Positions 1 through 8,527 of a stretch of 64,000 nt of DNA are shown one piece after another. Made by a program: the position numbers and the translations under genes. The notes beneath the pieces are model-generated. The model was not told where the DNA came from and did not search any database. It saw nothing but the letters and a program-made list of their open reading frames with translations. Position 1 is the first letter of the stretch. Every line of letters begins with the position of its first letter. The stretch is from Halomonas maura (GTDB lineage: Bacteria; Pseudomonadota; Gammaproteobacteria; Pseudomonadales; Halomonadaceae): contig NZ_JAUFPQ010000031.1 of assembly GCF_030409305.1 (NCBI RefSeq), positions 1-64,000 of the forward strand, written 5' to 3'.

Positions 1-312
1 GCAGTTGCGGCAGCGGCCGCAGGCGATGTTGAACGGCACCGAGACCAGGTCGCCCGGGCGGATGTATTCGACGTCGCGGCCGGCTTCGATGACCACGCCG
101 GTGATCTCGTGGCCCAGCACCAGGCCGGGGGGCGCGGTGGTGCGGCCGCGCACCATGTGCTGGTCACTGCCGCAGATGTTGGTGGTGACCACCTTGAGGA
201 TCACGCCGTGCTCGCACTTGCGATTGCCGAGGGCGAGTTCCGGATAGGCGATGGATTCGACGGCGACCTCTCCCGGGCCCTTGTAGACGACGCCGCGGTT
301 GGCTGTGCTCAT
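1..312 (-). CDS. fdhA: glutathione-independent formaldehyde dehydrogenase, N-terminal part
   Basis: Zinc-dependent medium-chain dehydrogenase that oxidises formaldehyde to formate with NAD+ without needing glutathione. Only the first 104 residues lie in the window; the gene runs off the left edge. The visible part closely follows the Pseudomonas putida FdhA N-terminus. The catalytic zinc Cys is at residue 47 in ICGSDQH, GHE is at 67-69, and the structural zinc cysteines begin at 98 and 101. The ATG is preceded by CAGGAG at good spacing. In related bacteria this enzyme removes formaldehyde released by demethylation of betaine or sarcosine; the neighbours that would confirm this lie outside the window. 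An APC permease lies upstream on the same strand but is separated by a hairpin terminator. Confidence 0.9.
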   Translation of the reverse strand, partial: MSTANRGVVYKGPGEVAVESIAYPELALGNRKCEHGVILKVVTTNICGSDQHMVRGRTTAPPGLVLGHEITGVVIEAGRDVEYIRPGDLVSVPFNIACGRCRNC

Positions 313-551
313 GATTGACTCCTGTTGTCTGGCCGGGACATCGAGGCGTACGACGCCGGAAGCCCCAGGAGGCTTGGCCGGGTGACATTGCCGATCGCCA
401 AGGATGTCATTGCGCCAATTATTTATTGTAGGCAATGGTCGAGTCTAAGCGGGTCAATCAGCGAGACATATCGACTTTTCTTCCGGGCTGTTGATGACGT
501 GAAGTCATGAACCCGAGCGGCTGATGCCGGAGGGGGCGCCACGCCGGCAAC

Positions 552-577
552 AGCCCCGGCCCTGACGGGCCGGGGCT
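552..577 (-). terminator. hairpin terminator after the APC permease gene
   Basis: A perfect 11-bp inverted repeat (AGCCCCGGCCC / GGGCCGGGGCT) with a TGAC loop lies just downstream of the permease stop at 605. No T-run follows, so termination strength is uncertain. It separates the permease transcript from fdhA. Confidence 0.6.
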
Positions 578-604
578 CGGAGCTGGCGGAGCCGATAGCG
601 ACGC

Positions 605-2044
605 TCAGCGTCCCGCGCCGGACTCGGCGCCGGCCAGCTCGCGCTGCATCATGGTGTCGCTGTAGGCCACGCCATAGCGGGCTCGCGACCAGCCGTACAG
701 CGCCAGGCCGAGCAGCATCCAGCCGGCGAACATGGCCCACTCGATGGTGGAGAGCGCCGAGGGGCTGCCGGGCAGGTACATGCCGACCAGCGCCAGCGAC
801 AGGATCACCGACAGCGCGCCGACGGTCTTGCCGCGACGCACCCGGAAGGGGCGCGGCATGTCCGGCTCACGCCGGCGCAGCATCACGAAGGACAGCGACA
901 CGAAGAGGTAGGCGATGACGATGCCCAGGCCGCCGGCGACCACCAGCCAGACCAGCGCCGGCCGACCGAAGAAGGGAGCGATGCTGGAGAGCAGGCCCAT
1001 CAGCAGGATGGCGTTGGTGGGCGTGCGGTGCCTGGGATGCAGCTTGGCGAGGAAGGCCGGCAGCATGCCGGAGTGCGCCAGCGCGTAGATGGCCCGAGAG
1101 CCGCCGATGTAGAAGGCGTTCCAGCTGGTGATGATGCCCGCGATGCCGGCCAGGATCATCAGGTTACCGGCCCAGGGCGCCTGGAAGGCCGCCTGCATGG
1201 CGTCCGGGACCGCCAGGGAGCTCTCGGCCAGGGCCGCGGGGTCGAGCATCAGGGCGGTGCCGAGGATGATGAAGGCATACCAGAATACCGCCAGGATCAC
1301 CGAGATCATCAGCACCCGGCCGATCTCCTTGAACGGCAGGTTGATCTCCTCGGCGGCCTGGGGAATGACGTCGAAGCCCACGAACATGAACGGCACCATG
1401 ATGATCACCGTCATGATGCCGCCGATCACGCCCTGCTCGACGTTGAACAGCGGATCCAGGGTGGTGGTGCTGCCCTCGAACAGCGCTCCGGTGATGAACA
1501 TGACGCCCACCGCCAGGATCAGCAGGGTGACCACCTTCTGGACCAGGGCGGCGGTGCGCACGCCGAGGTAGTTGATCGCCATCATCACCACGGAGCCGGC
1601 CACGCCGACCGCCACCCAGGTGGCCTTGACGTCCCATCCGGCGATGCTCCACAGCTGACCGACCGCATAGTCCGGGAAGAGGTGCTCCACCACGGTGGGC
1701 AAGGCCACGGCCTCGAAGGCCACCACGCTGACATAGCCCAGGGTGATGGCCCAGGTGCACAGGAAGGAGGCGAAGTGCCCCATGGCGCGATAGCTGTAGA
1801 CATGCTCGCCACCCACCTGGGGCATCGCCGAGGCCAGCTCGGCATAGGTCAGGCCCACCAGCACGATGACCACCCCGCCGAGCAGGAAGGCGGTGATGGC
1901 GCCGAGGCTGCCGGCGGACTGGATCCAGCTGCCGGTCAGCACGATCCAGCCCCAGCCGATCATCGCGCCGAAGGCCAGGGCCAGCACATCCTTGCGCGCC
2001 AGCACCCGCGTCAGGTGCGTCTCCGTGGACGTCGTCTCGTTCAT
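605..2044 (-). CDS. APC-superfamily amino acid permease
   Basis: Integral inner-membrane transporter of the amino acid-polyamine-organocation superfamily, 479 residues with about 12 hydrophobic segments. The N-terminal stretch DVLALAFGAMIGWGW resembles the glycine-rich TM1 substrate-binding motif of APC carriers. The start chosen (MNETTSTE) has GAGGGGGAG at the right distance; an in-frame ATG five codons upstream lacks this. Substrate cannot be read from sequence; amino acid or amine uptake is the family expectation. It is followed by a terminator and then fdhA, so a link to methylated-amine catabolism is possible but only inferred. The upstream intergenic DNA (2045-2328) is AT-rich compared with its surroundings and carries a TCGATA-CTC-TCGATA direct repeat on the minus strand that could be a regulator site. 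Confidence 0.85.
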   Translation of the reverse strand: MNETTSTETHLTRVLARKDVLALAFGAMIGWGWIVLTGSWIQSAGSLGAITAFLLGGVVIVLVGLTYAELASAMPQVGGEHVYSYRAMGHFASFLCTWAITLGYVSVVAFEAVALPTVVEHLFPDYAVGQLWSIAGWDVKATWVAVGVAGSVVMMAINYLGVRTAALVQKVVTLLILAVGVMFITGALFEGSTTTLDPLFNVEQGVIGGIMTVIIMVPFMFVGFDVIPQAAEEINLPFKEIGRVLMISVILAVFWYAFIILGTALMLDPAALAESSLAVPDAMQAAFQAPWAGNLMILAGIAGIITSWNAFYIGGSRAIYALAHSGMLPAFLAKLHPRHRTPTNAILLMGLLSSIAPFFGRPALVWLVVAGGLGIVIAYLFVSLSFVMLRRREPDMPRPFRVRRGKTVGALSVILSLALVGMYLPGSPSALSTIEWAMFAGWMLLGLALYGWSRARYGVAYSDTMMQRELAGAESGAGR

Positions 2045-2328
2045 GTCACTCCCCCTCATCGGTGAGATTGATTTTTTGTAGGAATTAATTCATTTATCGA
2101 GAGTATCGACAAAAAATAGACCACCGCCGCGCCCTCGACAAGACGACTTCTCGGGCAGGAGACCTCCACTTTGGTCTCATCAATCACCGTATCTTGATAT
2201 TCAAAGCCCGTCACGCAGCGCCTTGCGGTGCCCCGGCTCCGCCACCGGCCAATCCTCCCGTCACGACACTGGCGAAACCGGCCAAAAGGCTGCATGCTGT
2301 AACCGTCGATTCTGTCCCTTGGAGCATC

Positions 2329-2607
2329 ATGAGCACGGCAAGCCCCTCGACCGCCGCGGAACTCCTCGACCCTCCGCGAAGGTGCCCTGACCTCGATGTC
2401 AGGGATCTGGAACAACGCACTCGCCTAATGCGCATCATTACCCGGTTGATCGCCGTATCGGATCTGGGCAATCGCGACATCGCTCGCCGCGCCGGTATCC
2501 CGATGCAGAAGATCAGCGACCTCCTCTCCGGTCGTCTCGAGCAGCTCACCCTCGACGAGCTCCAGACGCTGCGCCGGACCATCGACCCCCAGCTCACTCC
2601 ACCCTGA
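2329..2607 (+). CDS. small XRE-like helix-turn-helix protein
   Basis: A 92-residue protein whose C-terminal two thirds (about residues 28-85) form a Cro/C1-type helix-turn-helix: LIAVSDLGNRDIARRAGIPMQKISDLLSG in pieces, followed by LTLDELQTLRRTI. This matches the compact XRE domain of orphan regulators and HigA-like antitoxins. The ATG at 2329 has GGAG five bases upstream; in-frame extension further upstream has no ribosome site. No toxin-like partner gene is adjacent, so an antitoxin role is not supported. It is divergent from the APC permease and might regulate it, which is inference only. Confidence 0.65.
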   Translation: MSTASPSTAAELLDPPRRCPDLDVRDLEQRTRLMRIITRLIAVSDLGNRDIARRAGIPMQKISDLLSGRLEQLTLDELQTLRRTIDPQLTPP

Positions 2608-2668
2608 GCCCTCGGCCGCCCCGTCCGAACGGGCCAGGACCCAGGCCGGCATTCATGCGACTGCCGGC

Positions 2669-2702
2669 CTTCATGGATTCGAGACCTTCATGGATTCGAG
2701 AC
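2669..2702 (+). repeat. 17-bp tandem duplication upstream of the DUF4412-like gene
   Basis: CTTCATGGATTCGAGAC occurs twice in perfect tandem (2669-2685 and 2686-2702), just before the ribosome site of the gene at 2719. It looks like a small replication-slippage duplication. No function is assigned. Confidence 0.9.
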
Positions 2703-2718
2703 AGAGGGAGATCCCCAC

Positions 2719-3390
2719 ATGCGACACCTCGTGACCGGCCTGTTGCTGGCCGCCTCGCTGCCCGTCCTCGCCGATGGTCAGGCCACCCTGGAGACCCGCT
2801 CCGACCAGGGCAGTGCCACCATGGAGGTCAGCTGGGCAGGCGACGACCTGCGCATGGACTTTCCCCAGCAGGCCCAGGCGGGCTTCATGCTGCTCAAGGA
2901 TGGCAAGGGCTACATGGTCAGCCAGATGCAGGGCCAGACGATGGTCATGGACATGGCCAGGCTCCGCGAGATGGCGGAGAGCATGGGCGGCGACCAGGCC
3001 AGCGCCGGCATCGCCAGCCAGCAGGCCAGCGCCGTCGATGCCCTGGAGGCCACCGGCGAGACGGAGACCATCGCCGGCCTCGAGGGCGAGGTCTACCGCC
3101 TGCAGTGGACCGACAAGGCCGGGACCGCCCATGACGACGACCTGGTTCTCAGCGAGAACCCCCAGGTTCGGGAGCTGATGGCTGCCTTCCACGCCTACCA
3201 GCAGTCCATGACCGGCGAGCCCGACCCCATCGCCTCCACCCTCGAGGAGCGCGGCCTCGGCATGCTGCGCTTCGGTGAGCGTTTCCGCATCGCCGAGCTG
3301 TCCGACGAGTCGCCAGAGGCATCCACCTTCACCCTGCCCGAGGACGCCATGAACCTCGAGGACATGATGCGCTCCGCTCCCTCGCAGTAG
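2719..3390 (+). CDS. secreted DUF4412-like protein
   Basis: A 223-residue exported protein with a short signal peptide (MRHLVTGLLLAASLPVLADG, cleavage near residue 19). The mature part has the features of the DUF4412 group: a beta-rich start with repeated short strands, Met-rich segments (FMLLKDGKGYMVSQMQGQTMVMDMARL in parts), and a region describing conversion of a stored quantity (EGEVYRLQW). Function is unknown; such proteins are periplasmic or outer-membrane associated. GGGAG precedes the ATG. It stands alone between the small HTH gene and a bidirectional terminator at 3413-3442. Naming beyond 'DUF4412-like' would be speculation. Confidence 0.7.
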   Translation: MRHLVTGLLLAASLPVLADGQATLETRSDQGSATMEVSWAGDDLRMDFPQQAQAGFMLLKDGKGYMVSQMQGQTMVMDMARLREMAESMGGDQASAGIASQQASAVDALEATGETETIAGLEGEVYRLQWTDKAGTAHDDDLVLSENPQVRELMAAFHAYQQSMTGEPDPIASTLEERGLGMLRFGERFRIAELSDESPEASTFTLPEDAMNLEDMMRSAPSQ

Positions 3391-3412
3391 ACCGTCACGC
3401 CGCCCGGCCCTG

Positions 3413-3442
3413 GACGCCGCGCCCCTGCCGGGGCGCGGCGTC
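3413..3442. terminator. bidirectional terminator between convergent genes
   Basis: A perfect 13-bp GC-rich stem (GACGCCGCGCCCC / GGGGCGCGGCGTC) with a TGCC loop lies between the stop codons of two convergent genes at 3390 and 3448. It can serve both strands. Confidence 0.75.
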
Positions 3443-3447
3443 GTCGT

Positions 3448-5004
3448 TCAGGGGACCGGCGTCGGCAGCACGAACGCCTCCTCGAACAGCAAGGGGTCAT
3501 CGAAGTGGCGCCGGCCGACGAACACCGTGGCGTGGGTGCCCCACTGGCGCATCGCCCCGGGGCTGCGGATCCCCGCCGGCCACAGCAGGAAGCGCTCGAG
3601 GCGCTCGGTGCCCGCCACGAGGCCCTCGGGGCCGAACAGGCTGCGCCGCCCGCCATCCGGCAGCGCCAGGGAACGACGCCCGTAGTGCGGCGGTGAGCGG
3701 GTCAAGCGCAGCGCGTAGGGGACGTCGGCACTGGCGGCGTCATCGACCGTTGCCAGGCCGACCAGGTAGTGGCTGACCGCAGCCAGTTGCAGCGCCAGCC
3801 GTTCCCCCGGGGGGTGTGGCGGCGTGTACGCCGGCGTCAGCGGCGCCTCGCGCAGGTCGTGATCCGCCGGCACCACGACCCGGCGCAGCGGGGGGACCGG
3901 GAAGAACAGATGGTAGCAGCCACAGGCATGAATGCTGTCATGGATCAATGGCCGGCCGTCCGCGCCCAGGGTCACCCGCCACACCACCCCGTCCAGGCGA
4001 CCGCCGAGGATGTCGAGGGCCCCCAAACGGGTGCGCGCCGGGAACCACACCGTATAGACGAGCTGCGGCAAGACCCGCCCGTCAAAGCGGGTATGGGCGA
4101 GGCGCACGTCGGCCACTGCCCGATTGGTGTCCACCGCCGGCAGTGGCCCCGCCGGCCCCCGCCGCCAGTAGGGGGCGCCGAGGCGGTCGTCGTGACCCCG
4201 GGTCTCGATGGCGAACACCGGCGCGTGGTGCGCCGCCAGGCGCCGCAGGGTCTCGTCGTCGAGGTCGACCAGGCCCAGGGGGCTGCGGGGAGCCCTGCGC
4301 ACCAGCCGGGCGGCGGCCTCGGCGTCCAGCGGCGGGCCCGCGGGCGGGGCAGGCGCATAGCGCCGCACCTCGCCCCGGGTCGGGAAGGGGCCGTCGAAGC
4401 CGGCCAGGTAGGCGTCCCGCCAGCGACCATAGCCCAGCGACAGCCCCACCCGTGCCAGGGGATAGAGCCCCAGCACCCGCCAGGTGTCCACGTAGTGGTC
4501 GGGGGCCGCCACGGCCTCGCGCAGCGCCACCCGGGCCGGGCCGTCCTCCGGCCCCAGCAGTTCCGCGGCCAGCAGCCGCTCGCCGCGGGCCTTGGCCGCC
4601 GCGGCCGGCGCCTCGCCGCCGCTGCGCCGAGCCAGGCGCTGGCGTGCCGGGGTCGGCAGGTTGGCGGCCTCGATCCGCCGCGCCTCGGCATCGCCCTGCC
4701 GCATCCGCCCCAGCCAGTCGGCATAGCGCGGGGCGTCGGGATGATGGCGCAGCGTCGGCGCGAAGCTCGCCAGCAGGCGGTCGGTGCGCAGGTACGGGAA
4801 GCCGGCGACCCGGGCCCTGCCGGCATCGCCGACGCCCGCCTCGGCCACGGCCATGTCGAAGGCCGAGAGCAAGTCCCGACACTGCCGCTGGCCGGGGGGC
4901 GGCGTCTCGCGCCAGCTCGGGGTGCCGGCACAGCCCGCGAACAGCAGCAGCGCCAGCAGTAGCACCGCCCAGGTCGCCCCGCGGGCGGCGCTCGCCACGG
5001 CCAT
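3448..5004 (-). CDS. large lipoprotein of unknown function
   Basis: A 518-residue protein with a lipoprotein signal: a hydrophobic stretch (WAVLLLALLLFAGCAG) ending in a lipobox with the lipidated Cys near residue 25. It should be anchored to a membrane on the periplasmic side. I do not recognise a family. The body is rich in Arg, Ala and Pro, with a C-terminal half containing IHACGCYHLFFPVPPLR and a repeated pattern of short aromatic segments. The start is four bases after the ilvD stop and has no strong ribosome site of its own, suggesting translational coupling and co-transcription with ilvD. Whether that reflects any functional link to branched-chain amino acid synthesis is unknown. Confidence 0.7.
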   Translation of the reverse strand: MAVASAARGATWAVLLLALLLFAGCAGTPSWRETPPPGQRQCRDLLSAFDMAVAEAGVGDAGRARVAGFPYLRTDRLLASFAPTLRHHPDAPRYADWLGRMRQGDAEARRIEAANLPTPARQRLARRSGGEAPAAAAKARGERLLAAELLGPEDGPARVALREAVAAPDHYVDTWRVLGLYPLARVGLSLGYGRWRDAYLAGFDGPFPTRGEVRRYAPAPPAGPPLDAEAAARLVRRAPRSPLGLVDLDDETLRRLAAHHAPVFAIETRGHDDRLGAPYWRRGPAGPLPAVDTNRAVADVRLAHTRFDGRVLPQLVYTVWFPARTRLGALDILGGRLDGVVWRVTLGADGRPLIHDSIHACGCYHLFFPVPPLRRVVVPADHDLREAPLTPAYTPPHPPGERLALQLAAVSHYLVGLATVDDAASADVPYALRLTRSPPHYGRRSLALPDGGRRSLFGPEGLVAGTERLERFLLWPAGIRSPGAMRQWGTHATVFVGRRHFDDPLLFEEAFVLPTPVP

Positions 5005-5008
5005 CGGA

Positions 5009-6697
5009 CTATACCGGCCGGTCGGTCACCGCCCCCGTCGAGGCGGAGCTGACCGTCCGGGCGTACTTGGCCAGCACCCCGCGGGTATAGCGTGGCGCCG
5101 GCGGCTGCCAGGCGGCCCGGCGACGCGCGAGTTCGGCGTCGTCGAGGGCCACCTCGAGGGTATCGGCCTCGGCATCGATGGTGATGGTGTCACCGTCCTC
5201 GACCAGTGCCAGGGGGCCACCGTCGAAGGCCTCGGGGGTGACATGGCCGACCACGAAGCCATGGCTGCCGCCGGAGAAGCGACCATCGGTGATCAGGGCC
5301 ACCTCGCTGCCGAGCCCGCGGCCCATGATCGCCGAGGTCGGGGTGAGCATCTCGCGCATGCCGGGCCCGCCGCGGGGCCCCTCGTAGCGGATCACCACCA
5401 CCTCACCGGCCACCACGCTGCCGTCGTTGATGCGCGCCTGGGCCTCCTCCTCGGAACCGAACACCCGGGCCGTGCCGGAGAAGCGGACGCCCTCCTTGCC
5501 GGTGATCTTGGCCACCGCCCCCTGCGGGGCCAGGTTGCCATGCAGGATGCGCAGGTGGCTCTCGGCCTTCAGCGGCGCCTCGAGGGGGGCGATGATCGTC
5601 TGGCCCTCGGGATAGGGCGCGACGTCCGCCAGGTTCTCGGCAAGCGTCCGGCCGGTCACGGTCAGGCAGTCGCCGTGCAGCAGCCCCGCCTCGAGCAGGG
5701 TCTTCATCAGTGGCTGGATGCCGCCGATCTCGACCAGCTCGCTCATCATGTACTGGCCGCTGGGCCGCAGGTCGGCGAGCACCGGCACCCGCCGGCCGAT
5801 CTCGGTGAAGTCGCCGAGGGCGAGCGGCACGCCCACCGCATCGGCCATGGCGATCAGGTGCAGCACCGCGTTGGTGGAACCGCCCAGGGCGATGACCACG
5901 GTGATGGCGTTCTCGAAGGCCTGGCGGGTCATGATGTCCGAGGGCTTGATGTCCCGCTCGAGCAGCGTCAGCACCGCCTCCCCCGCCGCCCGGCTGTCAT
6001 CGTGCTTGGCTTGGGACACGGCATTCTGCGCCGAGCTGCCGGGCAGGCTCATGCCCAGGGCCTCGATGGCCGAGGCCATGGTGTTGGCGGTGTACATGCC
6101 GCCGCAGGCACCGGGGCCGGGGATCGCCGTCTCCTCGATCTGCTTGACCTCGATCAGGTCGAGATCGCCGCGACTGTGGGCGCCCATGGCCTCGAACACC
6201 GAGACGATGTCGGTGTGCCCCTCGCCGGGCAGGATGGTGCCGCCATAGACGAAGACGCTGGGCCGGTCGAGCCGCGCCAGGCCGATCAGGCAGCCGGGCA
6301 TGTTCTTGTCGCAGCCGCCGATGGCCACCAGGCCGTCGAAGCCCTCGCAGCCGGCCACCGTCTCGATGGAATCGGCGATCACCTCCCGGGACACCAGCGA
6401 GTACTTCATGCCCTCGGTGCCGTTGGCGATGCCGTCGGAGATGGTGATGGTATTGAAGATCACGCCCTTGCCGCCGGCCGCATCGGCCCCGGTGCTGGCC
6501 TGCTCCGCCAGTTCATGGATATGGCTGTTGCAGGGGGTGACGCGGCTCCAGGTGGAGGCGATGCCCACCTGGGGCTTAGCGAAGTCGGCATCGTTGAAGC
6601 CCACCGCGCGCAGCATGGCGCGGCTGGCCGACTTGCCGACGCCATCCACCACCGGGGCGGAATGGCGGCGGCGCGGATCCTGGGGCGTATCGCTCAT
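5009..6697 (-). CDS. ilvD: dihydroxy-acid dehydratase
   Basis: Iron-sulfur dehydratase of isoleucine/valine synthesis, converting 2,3-dihydroxy-isovalerate and -methylvalerate to the 2-oxo acids. It has 562 residues, the length of the shorter [2Fe-2S] class and not the roughly 616-residue E. coli type. The cluster cysteines are all present: Cys56 (PCNSH), Cys129 (GGCDKNMPG) and Cys198 (PGACGGMYTANTM). The C-terminal GRFSGGSHG signature is intact. The start MSDTPQD has AGAGGAA eight bases upstream. It lies 68 bp downstream of the TPP-riboswitch symporter gene on the same strand, so read-through transcription is possible, and it is followed after four bases by the lipoprotein gene. Confidence 0.95.
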   Translation of the reverse strand: MSDTPQDPRRRHSAPVVDGVGKSASRAMLRAVGFNDADFAKPQVGIASTWSRVTPCNSHIHELAEQASTGADAAGGKGVIFNTITISDGIANGTEGMKYSLVSREVIADSIETVAGCEGFDGLVAIGGCDKNMPGCLIGLARLDRPSVFVYGGTILPGEGHTDIVSVFEAMGAHSRGDLDLIEVKQIEETAIPGPGACGGMYTANTMASAIEALGMSLPGSSAQNAVSQAKHDDSRAAGEAVLTLLERDIKPSDIMTRQAFENAITVVIALGGSTNAVLHLIAMADAVGVPLALGDFTEIGRRVPVLADLRPSGQYMMSELVEIGGIQPLMKTLLEAGLLHGDCLTVTGRTLAENLADVAPYPEGQTIIAPLEAPLKAESHLRILHGNLAPQGAVAKITGKEGVRFSGTARVFGSEEEAQARINDGSVVAGEVVVIRYEGPRGGPGMREMLTPTSAIMGRGLGSEVALITDGRFSGGSHGFVVGHVTPEAFDGGPLALVEDGDTITIDAEADTLEVALDDAELARRRAAWQPPAPRYTRGVLAKYARTVSSASTGAVTDRPV

Positions 6698-6765
6698 GGC
6701 GCGGTTCCTCTGTTCGATCGGGGTGACCTTCAGAGGGTGGCCGTCATCCCCCGGCCTGGCAACCG

Positions 6766-8154
6766 TCAGGCGACATGCGGCGCCCTGGCCGGTCGCCACC
6801 AGGCCACCAGCAGGCCCACCAGGGTGGAGGCGAGCAGCGCCCCGAGGAAGGGGGCGAGCGTCGGCACGCCGGATGGGAAGCTCGCCGCGAGCAGGCCCGC
6901 CACGAGGCTGCCGCTGGCCAGCCAGCCCGGCAACACGGCTCCCGCGAGGCCGGCCACGCCGCCGGCCAGCGCCGCGGCGGCACTCATCCGCGGCCACAGG
7001 CCCAGCAGCACCGGCACCACGATGGCGGCGCACAGCAGGTCGGCGATCAGGAACAGCCGCAGCACCGAGAGCCCCTGCAGGGCGATGACCACCACCGGCA
7101 GCATCAGCGCCACCGTGACCCAGCGTGCCACCGGCAGGGACAGGCCCCGCCGCCCGCTGCCGGCCACCACCAGCGAGGCGATACCGTTCTGCAGGGTATC
7201 CACGCTGGAGGCGACCAGGGTCACCGCCAGCACCAGCGCCGGCAGCGCCAGCCAGTCCGGCGCCCCGGCCAGCAGCGCGAAGAAGGGAATCGGCGGCTCG
7301 CCCAGCGCGAGCCCGCTCATGGCGGCGAGGATGCCGAGGCCGCCGACCACCGCCACCACCAGCACGGTCACGGCGCCGCCCAGCCAGGCGCCCCGCCCGA
7401 GCGCCCGGGCGTCCCGGGCCGCCCAGACGCGTTGCCAGTAGCCCTGGTGGAAGAGGTTGGCCGCGGTGACGGCGATCACCAGGGTCAGCGCCACGGACAG
7501 CGCATCGCCGACGGGGATCGCCGGCATCGCGGCCCCCGGCGGCAGCGCCGGGAGGCGGACCAGGGCCACGCCCCCGACCACGGCCAGCAGCGCCAGCAAT
7601 AGCCAGGCCTGCCAGCGGTCGGTGGCGAGGCTCGCCCGCAGGCCGCCCAGTGCCGTGTAGAGCAACGTGGCCAGGGCCACCCCGACTATCACCAGCGCGG
7701 GCGGCACCGCCGAGAGCAGCCCGGTGATGGCGCCGATGGCGGTGAGCTCGGCGGCCAGGAAGCAGGCCATGTAGAGGATCGAGACCAGCGATACCCAGCG
7801 CCGTACGCCGGCGCCGAAACAGGCCTCGGCATATTCACCGATGCTGCGGCCCTCGGGGAGGCGACGGCGGATGGCCGGCCCGAACAGGCCCAGCACGATG
7901 AACGGCAGTGCCGAGCCGATGGCATAGCCGGCCAGGGCCACGGGGCCCACGAAGGCGCCGATCTCCGGCGGGGCGAAGAGGATCCAGGCGCCCATGCCGG
8001 AGGCCAGGAAGGACAGGCCCAGGGTCGAGGCCGTCTGGGAGTTGCGAGCGGTGACGTAGTCGTCGAGGGGCCCGTCGGCGCGCCGTGCCCGCAGGCCCAG
8101 CACGGTGAAACACAGCAGCGCCGCGCCAAGCACGGCTGACGTCAGGTAAGGCAT
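6766..8154 (-). CDS. SSS-family symporter under TPP riboswitch control, probable thiamine-precursor transporter
   Basis: Sodium:solute symporter family membrane protein, 462 residues, about 13 hydrophobic segments. Family marks include GYAIGSALPF and the HQGYWQRVWAARD loop seen in PanF/PutP relatives. A TPP riboswitch overlaps its leader and ribosome site, so its substrate is probably thiamine or a pyrimidine/thiazole precursor. An SSS-type transporter under thi-box control (ThiV) has been proposed from comparative genomics; whether this protein is an orthologue cannot be settled here. No other thiamine gene is in the window. The ATG is nine bases after GGAGG. ilvD follows 68 bp downstream; its pathway partner acetohydroxyacid synthase uses TPP, but a regulatory reason for the adjacency is only a guess. 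Confidence 0.85.
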   Translation of the reverse strand: MPYLTSAVLGAALLCFTVLGLRARRADGPLDDYVTARNSQTASTLGLSFLASGMGAWILFAPPEIGAFVGPVALAGYAIGSALPFIVLGLFGPAIRRRLPEGRSIGEYAEACFGAGVRRWVSLVSILYMACFLAAELTAIGAITGLLSAVPPALVIVGVALATLLYTALGGLRASLATDRWQAWLLLALLAVVGGVALVRLPALPPGAAMPAIPVGDALSVALTLVIAVTAANLFHQGYWQRVWAARDARALGRGAWLGGAVTVLVVAVVGGLGILAAMSGLALGEPPIPFFALLAGAPDWLALPALVLAVTLVASSVDTLQNGIASLVVAGSGRRGLSLPVARWVTVALMLPVVVIALQGLSVLRLFLIADLLCAAIVVPVLLGLWPRMSAAAALAGGVAGLAGAVLPGWLASGSLVAGLLAASFPSGVPTLAPFLGALLASTLVGLLVAWWRPARAPHVA

Positions 8155-8266
8155 GTCGCGCTTCCTCCGCCGGCATGAACCGGATCAGGTTCCAGGGTCA
8201 GCGCCGAGCGCCCTCTCAGCCCCCGCCGGATGCAATATCCGGGCGAGCGGGACTCCCCTGGCGACA
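8155..8266 (-). promoter_or_regulatory. TPP riboswitch (thi box)
   Basis: On the minus strand the leader carries the conserved TPP aptamer elements in order: GGGGAGTCCC near 8259, an optional stem CCGGAT-ATTGC-ATCCGG, CTGAGA (8219-8214), TGACCC, ACCTGAT (8190-8184), CCGGTTCAT and GCCGGCGGAGG. The closing P1 helix can form between TGTCGC (8266-8261) and GCGACA (8159-8154), which includes the first base of the start codon. The only ribosome site, GGAGG (8168-8164), is part of the conserved 3' strand of the aptamer. Ligand binding would therefore hide the ribosome site, giving translational repression by TPP. No separate terminator hairpin is visible. Confidence 0.93.
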
Positions 8267-8527
8267 GTGAATGAATGGTGTTGGATGAACCTCAAGGACC
8301 GGCCGACGCGGCCGATATCGCAGTCACGCATCAGCATGACACAACGGCGTCCGATGTCGAACGCTCGCTCGCCGGGCGCCCGCCATGCCCTCCTCCACAG
8401 CCAAGACGCACGCACCTCGGGCGCCTGCCTCGGCGCTGCGCCGAGCCCTACTCCGCCTTCGGCGCCATCGCCACCGCCGAGGCCCGGGCCAGCCGCGGGA
8501 CGCAGAGACCCGCGAAAGCTCGGCCCA

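Noticed and set aside
2329..2607. Treating the small HTH protein as an antitoxin.
   Set aside because: No toxin-like gene lies on either side.
4784..7441. A long plus-strand frame across ilvD and the symporter gene.
   Set aside because: Antisense to two well-supported genes; the protein is repetitive and matches nothing.
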